From: Corella eumyota
Taxonomy: Eukaryota > Chordata > Ascidiacea > Phlebobranchia > Corellidae
Assembly: GCA_963082875.1 (NCBI GenBank)
Contig: OY720097.1
Span: forward strand, 15,384,501 to 15,448,500
DNA length: 64,000 nucleotides
Reading direction: 5' to 3'
Part shown: piece by piece, positions 10,101 to 21,829 of the stretch
Numbering within the stretch: the first letter of the stretch is position 1
How the letters are laid out: every line of letters starts with the position of its first letter
Position numbers and translations under genes: made by a program
Notes under the pieces: model-generated
Told to the model about the DNA's origin: nothing
Database searches by the model: none
What the model saw: only the letters and a program-made list of their open reading frames with translations

Positions 10101-13100
10101 TGTTGGTGATTTAGTAGTTGTCGAATTTACTGTTGGTGTTTCAGCAGATGTCAATTTTGGTGTTGATGATTCAGTAATTGTCGAGTTTACTGTTGGTGTT
10201 ATAGTAGTTGTAGAATTTTTTGTTGGTGTTTCAGTAGTTGTAGAATTTAGTGTTGGTGTTTCAGTTATTGTAGAATTAACTGTTGGTGTTTCAGTAAGTG
10301 TAAATTTTGGTGTTGATGATTCAGTAGTTGTAGAACATACTGTTGGTGATTCAGTAGTTGTTGAATTTACTATTGATGTTACAGTAGTTGTCGAATTTAG
10401 TATTGGTGTTTCAGTTACTGTAGAATTTACTGTTGGTGTTTTAGTAATTGTGGAATTTACTGTTGGTGTTTCTGTAGATGTAAAATTTAGTGTTGGTGAT
10501 TCAGTAGTTGTTAAATTTACTGTTGGTATTTCAGTAGTTGTAGAATTTACTGTTGGTGTTACAGTAAACGTAGAATTTACTATTGGTGATTCAGTAGTTG
10601 TTGAATTTACTGTTGGTGTTTCAGTAGTTGTTGAATTTACTGTTGGTGTTTCAGTAGTTGTAGAATTTACTGTTGGTGTTACAGTAAACGTAGAATTTAC
10701 TATTGGTGATTCAGTAGTTGTTGAATTTACTGTTGGTGTTTCAGTAGTTGTTGAATTTACTGTTGGTATTTTAGTAACTGTCGAATTCAGTGTTGGTGTT
10801 TCTGAAGTTGTAGAATTTAGTGTTGGTGATTTAGTAGTTGTCGAATTTACTGTTGGTGTTTCAGTAGTTGTTGAATTTACTGTTGGTGTTTCAGTAGTTG
10901 TAGAATTTACTGTTGGTGTTACAGTAAACGTAGAATTTACTATTGGTGATTCAGTAGTTGTTGAATTTACTGTTGGTGTTTCAGTAGTTGTTGAATTTAC
11001 TGTTGGTATTTTAGTAACTGTCGAATTCAGTGTTGGTGTTTCTGAAGTTGTAGAATTTAGTGTTGGTGATTTAGTAGTTGTCGAATTTACTGTTGGTGTT
11101 TTAGTAGTTGTCGAATTTACTGTTGGTATTTCAGTAACTGTCGAATTCAGTGTTGGTGTTTCTGCAGTTGTAAAATTTAGTGTTGGTGATTCAGTAGTTG
11201 TCGAATTTACTGTTGGTGTTTCAGTAGTTGTAGAATTTACTGTTGGTGCTTTAGTAGTTGTCGAATTTACTGTTGGTGTTTCAGTAGTTGTCGAATTTAC
11301 TGTTGGTGTTTTTAAAGTTGTAAAATTCACTGTTGGTGTTTCTGAAGTTGTAGAATTTACTGTTGGTGTTTTAGTAATTGTGGAATTTACTGTTGGTGTT
11401 TCAGTAGTTGTCGAATTTACTGTTGGTGTATCAGTAGTTGTCGAATTTAGTGTTGGTGATTCAGTAGTTGTTGAATTTACTGTTGGTGTTTTAGTAGTTG
11501 TTGAATTTATTGTTGGTATTTCAGTAACTGTCGAATTTAGTGTTGGTGTTTCTAAAGTTGTAAAATTTAGTGTTGGTGATTCAGTAGTTGTCGAATTTAC
11601 TGTTGGTGTTTCAATAGTTGTAGAATTTACTGTTGGTGTTTTAGTAGTTGTCAAATTTATTGTTGGTGATTTAGTAGTTGTCGAATTTACTGTTGGTGTT
11701 TTAATAGTTGTCGAATTAACTGAAGGTGTTTTAGTAGTTGTTGAATTTACTGTTGGTGTTTTTGAAGTTGTCGAATTTAGTGTTGGTGTTTTATTAGTTG
11801 TAGAATTTACTGTTGGTGATTCAGTATATGTGAAATTTACTGTTAGTGATTCAGTAGTTGTCAAATTTTTTGTTGGTGGTTTAGTAGTTGTCCAATTTAC
11901 TTTTGGTGTTTCAGTAGTTGTTGAATTTATTGTTGGTGTTTTAGTAGTTGTTGAATTTACTGTTGGTATTTCAGTAACTGTCGAATTCAGTGTTGGTTTT
12001 TCAGAAACTGTGGAATTTACTGGTGGTGTTTCAGTAGTTGTCAAATTTAGTGTTGGTGATTCAGTAGTTGTCAAATTTTTTGTTGGTGGTTCAGTAGTTG
12101 TCCAATTGACTGTTATTGTTTTAGTAGTTGTCGAATTTACTGTTGGTGTTTCAGTAGTTGTCGAATTTACTTTTGGTGTTTCAGTAGTTGTCGAATTTAC
12201 TTTTGGTGTTTCAGTAGTTGTCGAATTTACTTTTGGTGTTTCAGTAGTTGTCGAATTTACTGTTAGTGTTTCAGTAGTTGTCGAATTTACTGTTGGTGTT
12301 TTTAAAGGTGTAGAATTCACTGTTGGTTTTTCTGAAGTTGTAGAATTTACTGTTGGTGTTTCAGTAGTTGTCGAATTTACTGTTGGTGTTTTTAAAGGTG
12401 TAGAATTCACTGTTGGTTTTTCTGAAGTTGTAGAATTTACTGTTGGTGTTTCAGTAGTTGTCGAATTTACTGTTGGTGTTTCAGTAGTTGTAGAATTTAC
12501 TGTTGGTGTTACAGTAAACGTAGAATTTAGTGTTGGTGATTCAGTAGTTGTTGAATTTACTGTTGGTGTTTTAGTAGTTGTTGAATTTATTGTTGGTATT
12601 TCAGTAACTGTCGAATTTAGTGTTGGTGTTTCTGAAGTTGTAAAATTTAGTGTTGGTGATTCAGTAGTTGTCGAATTTACTGTTGGTGTTTCAGTAGTTG
12701 TAGAATTTACTTTTAGTGTTTTTAAAGGTGTAGAATTCACTGTTGGTTTTTCTGAAGTTGTAGAATTTACTGTTGGTGTTTCAGTAGTTGTCGAATTTAC
12801 TGTTGGTGTTTCAGTAGTTGTAGAATTTACTGTTGGTGTTACAGTAAACGTAGAATTTAGTGTTGGTGATTCAGTAGTTGTTGAATTTACTGTTGGTGTT
12901 TTAGTAGTTGTAGAATTTACTGTTGGTGTTACAGTAAACGTAGAATTTAGTGTTGGTGATTCAGTAGTTGTTGAATTTACTGTTGGTGTTTTAGTAGTTG
13001 TCAAATTTATTGTTGGTGATTTAGTAGTTGTCGAATTTACTGTTGGTATTTTAATAGTTGTCGAATTAACTGAAGGTGTTTTAGTAGTTGTTGAATTTAC

Positions 13101-14787
13101 TGTTGGTGTTTTTGAAGTTGTCGAATTTAGTGTTGGTGTTTTATTAGTTGTAGAATTTACTGTTGGTGATTCAGTATATGTGAAATTTACTGTTAGTGAT
13201 TCAGTAGTTGTCAGATTTTTTGTTGGTGGTTCAGTAGTTGTCCAATTTACTTTTGGTGTTTCAGTAGTTGTTGAATTTATTGTTGGTGTTTTAGTAGTTG
13301 TTGAATTTACTGTTGGTTTTTCAGAAACTGTGGAATTTACTGGTGGTGTTTCAGTAGTTGTCAAATTTTTTGTTGGTGGTTCAGTAGTTGTCCAATTGAC
13401 TGATGTTGTTTTAGTAGTTGTCGAATTTACTGTTGGTGTTTCAGTAGTTGTCGAATTTACTTTTGGTGTTTCAGTAGTTGTCGAATTTACTTTTGGTGTT
13501 TCAGTAGTTGTTGAATTTACTGTTGGTGTTTTTAAAGGTGTAGAATTCACTGTTGGTTTTTCTGAAGTTGTAGAATTTACTGTTGGTGTTTCAGTAATTG
13601 TGGAATTTACCGTTGGTGTTTCAGTAGTTGTCAAATTTACTTTTGGTGTTTCAGTAGTTGTCGAATTTACTTTTGGTGTTTCAGTAGTTGTCGAATTTAC
13701 TTTTGGTGTTTCAGTAGTTGTCGAATTTACTTTTGGTGTTTCAGTAGTTGTCGAATTTACTGTTGGTGTTTTTAAAGGTGTAGAATTCACTGTTGGTGTT
13801 TCTGAAGATGTAGAATTTACTGTTGGTGTTTCAGTAATTGTGGAATTTACTGTTGGTGTTTCAGTAGTTGTCGAATTTACTGTTGGTGTTTTGGAATCTG
13901 TAGAATTCACTGTTGGTGGTTCTAAAATTGTAGAATTTACTGTTGATATTTCTGAGATTGTAGAATTTATTGTTGGTGTTTTAGTAATTGTCGAATTTGC
14001 TGTTGGTGTTTCGAAAGTTGTCAAATTTACTGTTGGTGTTTCAGTAATTGTTGAATTTACTGTTGGTGTTTTTAAAGTTGTAAAATTTACTGTTAGTGTT
14101 TCTAAAGTTGTAGAATTTACTGTTGGTGTTTTAGTAATTGTGGAATTTACTGTTGGTAATTTAGTAGTTGTCGAATTTACTATTGGTGTTTCAGTAGTTG
14201 TAGAATTTACTGTTGGTGTTTTTAAAGTTGTCGAATTTACTGTTGGTGATTTAGTAGTTGTCAAATTTACTGTTGTTGTTTCAGTAGTTGTCGAATTTAC
14301 TGTTGGTGTTTCAGTAATTGTCGAATTTACTGTTGGTGTTTCAGTAAATGTCGAATTTACTGTTGGTGTTTTTAAAGTTGTCGAATTTACTGTTGGTGTT
14401 TCTGTAGTTATGAAATCTTTTGTCGTTGCTAAAAATGAATTATGCAAATAACAATCAAAATATTTGTTTTGACAAAATTTGCATTTTAAAGACTTTAAAA
14501 TTTCGTTTCGTTTACAAATTATTAAATACCTCCGGAATTCTCTATTGTAGAATCTCCAGAATACAAAGAAAAATCTAAACAGCAAATATTCTGTTATTCA
14601 GTTGCCTTTTTGCAATTTGCAATTTGCACTATATTACTTGCAAAATTTACGTAGTACATTCAAAAAATTAAAATTATTTCAAAGCTAAAAATTTACCTTC
14701 AACAATGGTTTGATCATACTTAGAATGCACATTTAACGTTGCATACGTAAATACGATCAAAAACTCGAAATAATACTTCGCTTTCAT
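4130..14787 (-). CDS. Adhesion G-protein-coupled receptor with a giant mucin stalk (HRM, GAIN/GPS, 7TM)
   Basis: Nineteen exons join in phase to about 2733 residues: 14787-14697, 14428-8618, 8457-8389, 8310-8191, 8105-7980, 7844-7756, 7672-7511, 7358-7276, 7179-7067, 6903-6748, 6609-6413, 6136-5978, 5889-5774, 5577-5352, 5278-5142, 5036-4904, 4743-4557, 4478-4376, 4253-4130. Exon 1 encodes a signal peptide (MKAKYYFEFLIVFTYATLNV). Exon 2 is the mucin stalk (residues ~31-1967). Exon 4 is Cys-rich (CIGCSGPC, CVCPC). Exons 5-6 match an HRM module (FPVTQAG, FCPDGT, NGEW, SC). Exons 8-12 form the GAIN region, ending in a GPS with CAYWNEE, GEW and NHLTNFATLF (residues ~2340-2392). Exons 13-18 give TM1-TM7, including FCWMMVES in TM3, ILVGWLLP in TM4, CWI in loop 2 and SLQG in TM7. 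The tail is about 60 residues. In this family the GPS self-cleaves between Leu and Thr and the new N-terminus acts as tethered agonist. The ligand and subfamily are not evident. Confidence 0.93.
8671..14410 (-). repeat. 30-bp coding minisatellite, about 190 copies, inside one receptor exon
   Basis: The unit encodes TPTVNSTTTE and close variants on the minus strand; the length never leaves the 30-bp (or at least 3-bp) register across 5.7 kb. Nearly every unit keeps Asn-X-Ser/Thr (NST, NFT, NLT). Higher-order blocks are plain: a segment beginning with the TVTPTVNST variant at about 9961-10140 recurs at 10681-10860 and 10921-11100 (shifts of 720 and 240 bp), and 11640-12060 resembles 13000-13400. 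Confidence 0.95.
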
Positions 14788-16262
14788 TTTTAAAAGTTCT
14801 TATGTACGCTAATCAAAACATTTGATAATATATATAGCTATTTTATACCTTCTACATAAATCTTTGTTAAAGAAAATACAAAATATTTTTGTTATACCTA
14901 TTTAGTCACGTTAACTTTTTCGTTAATTATTAGTAAGGGAAAACTTGGACGTTTTTCTGATTAGTAATTTGATTTTCCAAGAATATTCAATAAATCATTT
15001 GTATGTTTGCTCAAGATAAAAGAATTTCCAAAAAGATTCTAATTAATAGTTAACGTGTGGTGTTGGTTGTTTAAATTACAACACTTTCTTTCATAATAAA
15101 GTTAAAAAAGTTTAAAACCCAAAATATGATGCTTGGGTAAATAATTAAAAATTTATTTTTCAAGTTGCAAAATGAACTTTACTCTGTTAAAAGTTTAAAA
15201 AATTACATATCGAATCAGTGTCGTAAAAAAACTAATTAAAAAAAATTATTATTTTTATTTATCTAAATCGACAAATTTAAAATAAAATTTAAACACAAAA
15301 ATAGAAAAACCCTTTTAAGTTATCGTAGTTGTAATTATCTATATTACTTAATAAATAAATGCTTTTTATTGGCTTTATATTTCAAAAGTTTCATAAGCGT
15401 TTTTTCGAATTTCGTTTAAATACGATGAGTTCATGTATAGGCTACACATTAATCATATGTGGCTAGGTTATATCTTTTTTCCATTTAATCGGGAATTTCA
15501 ATTAAAAAACAATGGCCTAATAAATCTTGCCGGGCTTAAAATAATCCCGTGTTTTTTCAGGTATTTATTAACATGGTTAAAATTATTTATATATAAATGT
15601 CACAGTATCTTGTAAGCCTAATTTGTGATACACAATTATATTCCAAGTAAAACAGCGATAAAAAGCCTTTTAATAACAATATCAATTAAATAAACACAAA
15701 ACGACCAAATCAATACCCCGACTAAGCTAAAAAGAAATAATCAGAAACGGTTGGTTCAAAAACACATGAATTGCAGCTGTCTTTATCGATTTTTTTGGCC
15801 AATTTATGTAACCGTTGATAATATAATTACCCGTTTTATGAATATCACTTCATGATATATCAGAAATGCTTAACAATAATTTGAAACGTAAATTAAAAAA
15901 GTGAAATTTTGGTTGGTTTTTTAGTTTTATTTTTTACTTGATTTTGTTAACAACGCTGCCACAGTTACCAATAAAAAAAGTAATTGGGATTTTTAATATT
16001 CGAAATTTACAGATTGTTTTACTCTATCAATACAGCTAGTAAAAGAAAATAAAAATTGGTAACAATGTTAGCCTAAATTTTATATACTATGGCAAGCTAT
16101 CTAAAAAACAGTAGAAGTGTTTAATTTGTTTTTAGAACATTTTTTTAAATTTTACACAACTGGAAAAAAATAATTTAATCTAAGTAGATTGTAGACGAAC
16201 AAAAGTTTTAAAAATTGTTTAACAATTATATCAACAACACGGATGCTATTTTTGTATAATAA
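14788..16262. other. Intergenic, divergent promoters
   Basis: AT-rich interval between the start codon of the mucin-stalked receptor (minus) and that of the SLC18-type transporter (plus). Both genes are transcribed away from it, so it should hold both promoters. No open frame with splice or homology support was found, and no clear motif beyond A/T tracts. Confidence 0.5.
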
Positions 16263-18973
16263 ATGGCATTTGAATCACTAAAAAGTAAATGGGATACAAT
16301 TAGAAGTTCAAATTCATTGGCCATATGTATCGTTTACACTACATTAATGATTGATAACATGTTACTGACAGCAGTTGGTAAGAATATTTATATTTAAAAA
16401 TTTACGTAATAATATCATGTAAGTTAATCATGCCCAGCTTATATAATAATTAATATGCTATGGTAATACTTAGTAATTCGCAATATATATATATTTTATT
16501 TTAACAAACAAAAGTTATAAATATTATAATGTAATAAATATCATCTATTGAACCATGTTTTTACATATATTTCAGTACCCATTTTACCCGAGTTTTTTTA
16601 CGATAAGCACGTGCATGAGGAATTAATAACTGAAACGACCAAGAAACCAACCAACTTCCTGTTGAATTTCACACAAAATGTTTTCAATGTAACCGAATAC
16701 CAAAATCTTACACAATTTGAACAAGCAAATTCTACAACCTCTGCAACTATAACAAACCCAGATTGTGTAACGAGCGATGCTGACAAATACTTGTTAAAAG
16801 AGAATCTCTACGTTGGGATTCTTTTTGCTGCCAAGCCAATAGTTCAGTTGCTAGCCAATTTTTTAGTGGGACCAATTTGCGATCGATTTGGTTTCGGTAT
16901 TCCTATGTTTGTTGGATATGGAATTTTAATTGCATCTGCTACACGTGAGTAAAACAGTAAATAGGTTTGCTTTTGGAAAGCATTAATTTGTCGTACAAAC
17001 ACAGTACGACATTTAAATAAGGGAGACCTTTGATACTAACTTAAGAAAAAATAACGTTTCAAAACTGTTAAATAGATGAAAACTTTTGTATAATAAATAG
17101 TATTTGCATTTGGAGGAAATTACACAGTCCTAATCCTAGCCCGAGGAATTCAGGGAATCGGGTCTTCCTGCTCCTCAACCGCAGGACTAGGGATGTTGGC
17201 GGAACGCTACCATGACGACGAAAAGCGGGGAAAAGCAATCGGACTAGCTCTCGGAGGATTGGCAATGGGAGTTTTAAGTAAGATTTTAATTTTTTCTCAT
17301 ATTTGATATCTGAGTTTTTGCTTTAGTTTAGTGACTGTGCAGTTATTGTTAACTATATTAAGGGCCCTTGTAAATTGTCCTAAGGATAGTAATATGATCC
17401 TTTTAACTAAATATTTTACCACTTGTTTTCGTTTAATGAACAGTTGGCGCACCTTTTGGAAGTGTAGTGTATACGGTATTTGGCAAAGAGACTGTTTTCC
17501 TAATTCTGGCTGGATTGACCTTTCTAGTTTCAATTGTTCAATTTTTTTCAACAAGGTTAAACACTTCAGCCAAATCGAAAGTAAGAGTAATATTGATTTA
17601 TAAAAAGTTATATATGTAAGCTAATCTTTGAACATAAAAGTTTACCTTTTTTTACGTAAACTCTGCAGTAAGTTAGGTACAATAAATTGTAATAAAGAAA
17701 CTAGTTATATCATGTGAAAATACGTTTTTAGACTTTGAATATTACTTCCATCTGGTCGCTTCTGCGCGATCCTTATGTTTTTGTGGCTGCATGTAGTATT
17801 ACTTTAGCTAATATAAGCATCGGAGTTTTGGAAACTGGGCAACCTATTTGGATGAAAACTACCATGTGTGCAGAAAAGTGGGAGCTTGGTAAGACAAAAT
17901 TGTTGTATTTGTGTAACTTAGCAGATTAGGTCTTTAAAAGCTTGGAAAAATGTTATGCCAAAAACCTTTTAAGGTTAGATCTATAACATATCATATGTTA
18001 AATTTCTTTAACGGCAACACATTTTATCTAAAACCGTCATTTTTTCAACCAAAAGATATTACTATTTCTTGCAAATCAAGCAATATTTTATTCAGGTGTT
18101 GCTTTTCTTCCTGAAAGTGTTTCTTACTTAGTTATGACAAACATCGTGGCTATATTTGCTCAGAAGCTACCACGCTGGGTCCTGGCTTTGATTGGGTTTT
18201 ATACCTGCGTTATCGGTTGCATTGCCATACCATTTGCTAACAGGTAAAGGTTAAAAATAAAAATAAAACTATATTAAATAAAATATATACAAAATATACA
18301 ACAAACGTTTTATAAATGTTTTTATAGTTTGTTGGAGTTAATAGGACCAGGTTTGCTAGTTGGAAGCGCTGTTGGACTTTGCGATTCCAGTTTCTTTCCG
18401 ATTGTGGCACATCTAGTTGCAATACGTCATCAAAATGTTTTTGGAAGTGTTTTTGCGATTGCGGATAACGCATTTTGTTTTGCTTTTATAATAAGTAAGA
18501 ATTCAATTTTCCTATATTAAGAATTATATTTTTTGTGATATTTTGACTAATAATTTTATTAGGGTTTTGGAATCGTTAACAAAGGTTTAAAATTAAAGAA
18601 TATTTTACAAAAGTCTTTTATAAAACAATTTTTCTTAAACAGGTACATTAAGTGCGGGAGGTGTAATCAGCGTAATTGGATTTAGTTGGTTAATGTGGAT
18701 CGTCGCAATAATTGTATTCGTTTACGCCCCAGTGATATTGTTTTTACGAAATCCCCCACGACAAAATGAAGAAACTCAGGTACTCGATTTATTTTTAATT
18801 TTTCTATCATACATATATTTGATAATATGTTATTATTATTATTTTTGCCATTTTTAAAAACGAAAAAAACACAATAACTTTATGTTTTCATGCAGCCGAT
18901 TTTGTTCCACAAAAGCGATGATGAATTGTCCATAAACTCATCGAGAAATGGAAGTATGGTGGAATCTCCCTAG
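16263..18973 (+). CDS. Vesicular amine/acetylcholine transporter (SLC18 family)
   Basis: Nine exons join in phase to 494 residues: 16263-16377, 16576-16944, 17101-17277, 17444-17580, 17732-17888, 18096-18243, 18328-18494, 18643-18779, 18896-18973. It is a 12-TM proton-coupled antiporter that loads monoamine or acetylcholine into secretory vesicles. Family marks are [15 protein letters not shown] in TM1, a long luminal loop with several N-X-S/T sites, [10 protein letters not shown] in TM2 (the conserved Lys), [12 protein letters not shown] in TM4, [10 protein letters not shown] in TM5, [11 protein letters not shown] before TM7, and [14 protein letters not shown] in TM10. The usual TM11 Asp of vertebrate VMATs appears replaced (IIVFVYAP), so substrate specificity is uncertain. 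The C-terminus ends in SMVESP. AATAAA follows the stop at 18996-19001. The sequence does not decide between VMAT, VAChT and a divergent third type. Confidence 0.93.
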
Positions 18974-19284
18974 CCTATAGCAGACAACAATTCCAAATAA
19001 AGATTTAGAAAATCGCTTTACTCAATAGCAAAGATTGCACAATATCATCACAACCTATTTTTTCAAACTTTTGTAACATCATAGTGGACAAAAAAACACA
19101 AAATTGTTATACGATATGAGCTCTTGTTTTGTATTTCCTTTTTAATACACAATAAATTTACAATCTAGCAATTTTCTGGTTATCTTGTATGCCGATTTTT
19201 TCTGAAAAAAAAAACAATCAACAACATTAAAATTAGACTAACATCTTAATATAATGTTTTGACAAAGCAAGTAATAACCTTAGG

Positions 19285-19697
19285 TTATTCCATAAGGTCT
19301 TCGACGAGGTCATCTAAGTCTTCGAAATCGTTTATTTCGTGAAAATATTGTTTGTTCATTGTGTCATAACAAAAACTTAAAAAAAATAATAATTTAAAGT
19401 TTGACTACAAATTTTAATAATATACAAAAGGCAAACACTCTACTATACATTCTACATTTTTGTTCTGTTAAATATTAACTACAAAACACCTTTTAATAAA
19501 GCGTAAACTATGCGTAGCTTATATAAAAAACATGTATATTTATTTTTAAATTCTTACAATGGGGTAGGAAAGCGTCTGTTTCTTGAGTGAGCCAGTATTT
19601 CTGGTTTCTTTTCTTGTTGTACAACTTCGTTTTCACTTTTTGATTTTAAAATCAAACTCAACAGCAGTATGATAACAAAACACAAATATCTCGACAT
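19285..19697 (-). CDS. Small secreted acidic peptide, candidate prohormone (76 aa)
   Basis: Two exons, 19697-19558 and 19375-19285, joined through a GTAAGA donor and a polypyrimidine/AAG acceptor in matching phase, give 76 residues. The N-terminus (MSRYLCFVIILLLSLILKSK) is a clear signal peptide. Possible dibasic cleavage sites are KK at 30-31 and RR at 41-42 (HSRNRRFPTP). The remainder after RR is 34 residues, with one Cys and a very acidic tail (NDFEDLDDLVEDLME). If the intron is retained, the peptide stops after RRFPTPL. The gene faces the transporter gene, 311 bp beyond its stop codon. No family is recognised; a neuropeptide or toxin-like secreted peptide is possible but unproven. Confidence 0.6.
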
Positions 19698-21169
19698 TTT
19701 TGTTTGTTTCCCCTAGCTTCACAGAAAAGAACTTGTATTGAGGAATATAATAAAGACGGTATTATAGCTGCATGAACATATGGTGGAAGTAATATTATTT
19801 TCCGTATGCTGTTTATGAGAGTCATAGTGCAAAATCACATCCTCATGATAAGATATTATCCTGTTTAGTCTAGAAGCCTATGTAATTCTTCGGCATTTTA
19901 AGAAAAACTGAGTTGGGAGCTTTAAGTTATGGACAACAAATGCAGTTTTTAAATAAATAATAAAATAAATACCTTGTTTAAAAATGTTTTTCGTTTTATT
20001 TTAAGTGAACATTTTTTCCAACTTAAATATCGACACGTTAAAGAGTGAAGCCGACATTAGAGGAATTTGTATGGAAAAAAACTGAGTTTATCAATGAGTA
20101 AACATAGCCTGATGACGTATGGTAAAAACCCTGTGTCATCGTATTTTGCATATCACATCACAACTTCTATTTTGAAAAAGTAATTTCAGCACAATAAAAT
20201 TTATGGTATAATTTTATTACTAATTAGCATTTAGCAATAATTATAATATTTTTTAAACTGTGTAAGAGAAAGTAATTTTAATCGGAAAACTTGATAGTTT
20301 AAACCCTTAAATATATATTTCAAAAAACAAATTAAACTAAAATAATTTAATAGGCTAATAAAGATCTTAAAAACTGAATTATTTAAATAAAAGTGGTTCA
20401 ATATTTACATAGATAAAACAAACGCGTTTTCAAAGAACTAAAAAAACTACTACCAAATTCTCCTTACTAAATTTTAATAGCATACTAATAACGTACGTAT
20501 CATTTAATGAGTTAAATGCCGTTTTTGTGCAATAAAAACTTATTTTATTTAACAAAACAAATTTCTGTATACAGCTACACGATTTAAAACTAATCAAAGT
20601 TAACGTTTTTGTAAATTGGTATTAAGCTTTACTATAACATCAATGTTAAGTCAAACATACCACAATAAAATATTTAAAAACCACAAATTTGTGTATTTCA
20701 GATGTATACAAAAGGAAAAAACGGTTCGGTGGAAATACCTAAATTTCTATTTTAGATACATATCGTACCGCAAAGCGTGTTTTTCTTTTTAAAAAATATG
20801 TGTTCGTCGAAACAGCATATTCAAGCATAATTTTTTCAAGTAAGGTTATTGATTCTCGTTTACATTTTATATAACTTGACAACAATTAAATTAGTTATTT
20901 TTTTAATAAACATCAACTTCAGTAACAAAATCCAATGTTACCAACATGTTCTGTTAACACCTAGGGCAACGATAGATATAAATACCAGCGTTTATATACT
21001 TAACTTTTATAGCAAAGGCAAACAAGTTGGATTCCCGCTTGGCACATAAAACATGTTGTACCTTTACATGCCTAAACCAAGTATTATGTAACAGTAAACA
21101 AATGACAGGTCAAAATATAGCCAAACATGACAGAACTGTAATTTAATTTCCTATAGCTTAAGGGGGAAG
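19698..21169. other. Intergenic
   Basis: AT-rich sequence with no frame I can support on either strand. It should contain the promoter of the small secreted peptide gene (minus strand, left end) and the 3' UTR of the 107-residue gene on the right. Confidence 0.45.
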
Positions 21170-21696
21170 CTAGAAATCTAAATATTTTGAACAAAATCTT
21201 TCTTCTTGTTTATTGCGATCTTTTGATGGCAAATTTTGATAATATTTCTAAAAAAAATTTTAATAATAAATCATTAAATATTATAAGTTAAATGATGTAA
21301 AAAAATTGTCTAAATCATGTATCATGTAAAAAAATGTCTAAATAACCATTTAATAAATTTAAAAAACAATATCTACCAGGGTGATATGTGATGACATTGA
21401 CAAAAACTTGGTCATATTTGAAAATGCTTCATCCAAATCAGAAGTTGTCCTTTTTTCCTAAACAATCATAAAGTGATCTGAAATAAAAAATAAACATTTG
21501 AAAAAATCAAATTCATAGTTAAACTAGATACCATTTTTCGAACATTAAAAACTTGTTTCTTCACAGATACTGAAGAGCTATCGAAATGGAATTCGCGTAT
21601 TTTTGATTTAGCAAGTATTAATTGTAATTGATTGTCATTTTGTTTCAAAATATTGGACATTATATTTCCTTTTATGTCACTAATTTTCTCTGACAT
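21170..21696 (-). CDS. Unrecognised 107-residue protein, three coding exons
   Basis: Exons 21696-21532, 21457-21377 and 21247-21170 are each a multiple of three and have good GT-AG borders, giving MSEKISDIKGNIMSNILKQ through to a basic/acidic C-terminus ending KYLDF. A 5' UTR exon seems to lie at 21697-21732 (acceptor tttcAG), with a further donor at about 21811. The protein is soluble, with a helix-rich, coiled-coil-like first half (NILKQNDNQLQLILAKSKIR) and no membrane span or signal peptide. Low sequence complexity is absent, and three exons in one phase are unlikely by chance. I do not recognise the family. Its size and character would suit a small adaptor subunit, but that is a guess. 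Confidence 0.6.
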
Positions 21697-21829
21697 GATC
21701 AATTGACGAAAGAAAAGTAGTTTTCTTCCAGTCTGAAATTAAAAATAAACATTAATAAAACAACAAAATATACAGATATTTAACCTCTAAACACAAAAAT
21801 TGTAAGTTACCTAAAACTTTATCCAAAAC

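Noticed and set aside
9244-14451. A 1735-codon open frame on the plus strand opposite the mucin exon (VVVEFTVGVS repeats)
   Set aside because: It is the complement of the 30-bp unit; a unit length divisible by three with no stop in that frame keeps it open automatically. It lacks a signal peptide, splice logic and any domain, while the minus frame joins exactly to a receptor.
8598-14585. Treating the mucin frame as a stand-alone secreted mucin starting at 14585
   Set aside because: Both ends run through splice sites: an acceptor at 14430-14429 joins a signal-peptide exon at 14787-14697, and a GTGAGA donor after 8618 joins receptor exons, all in the same phase.
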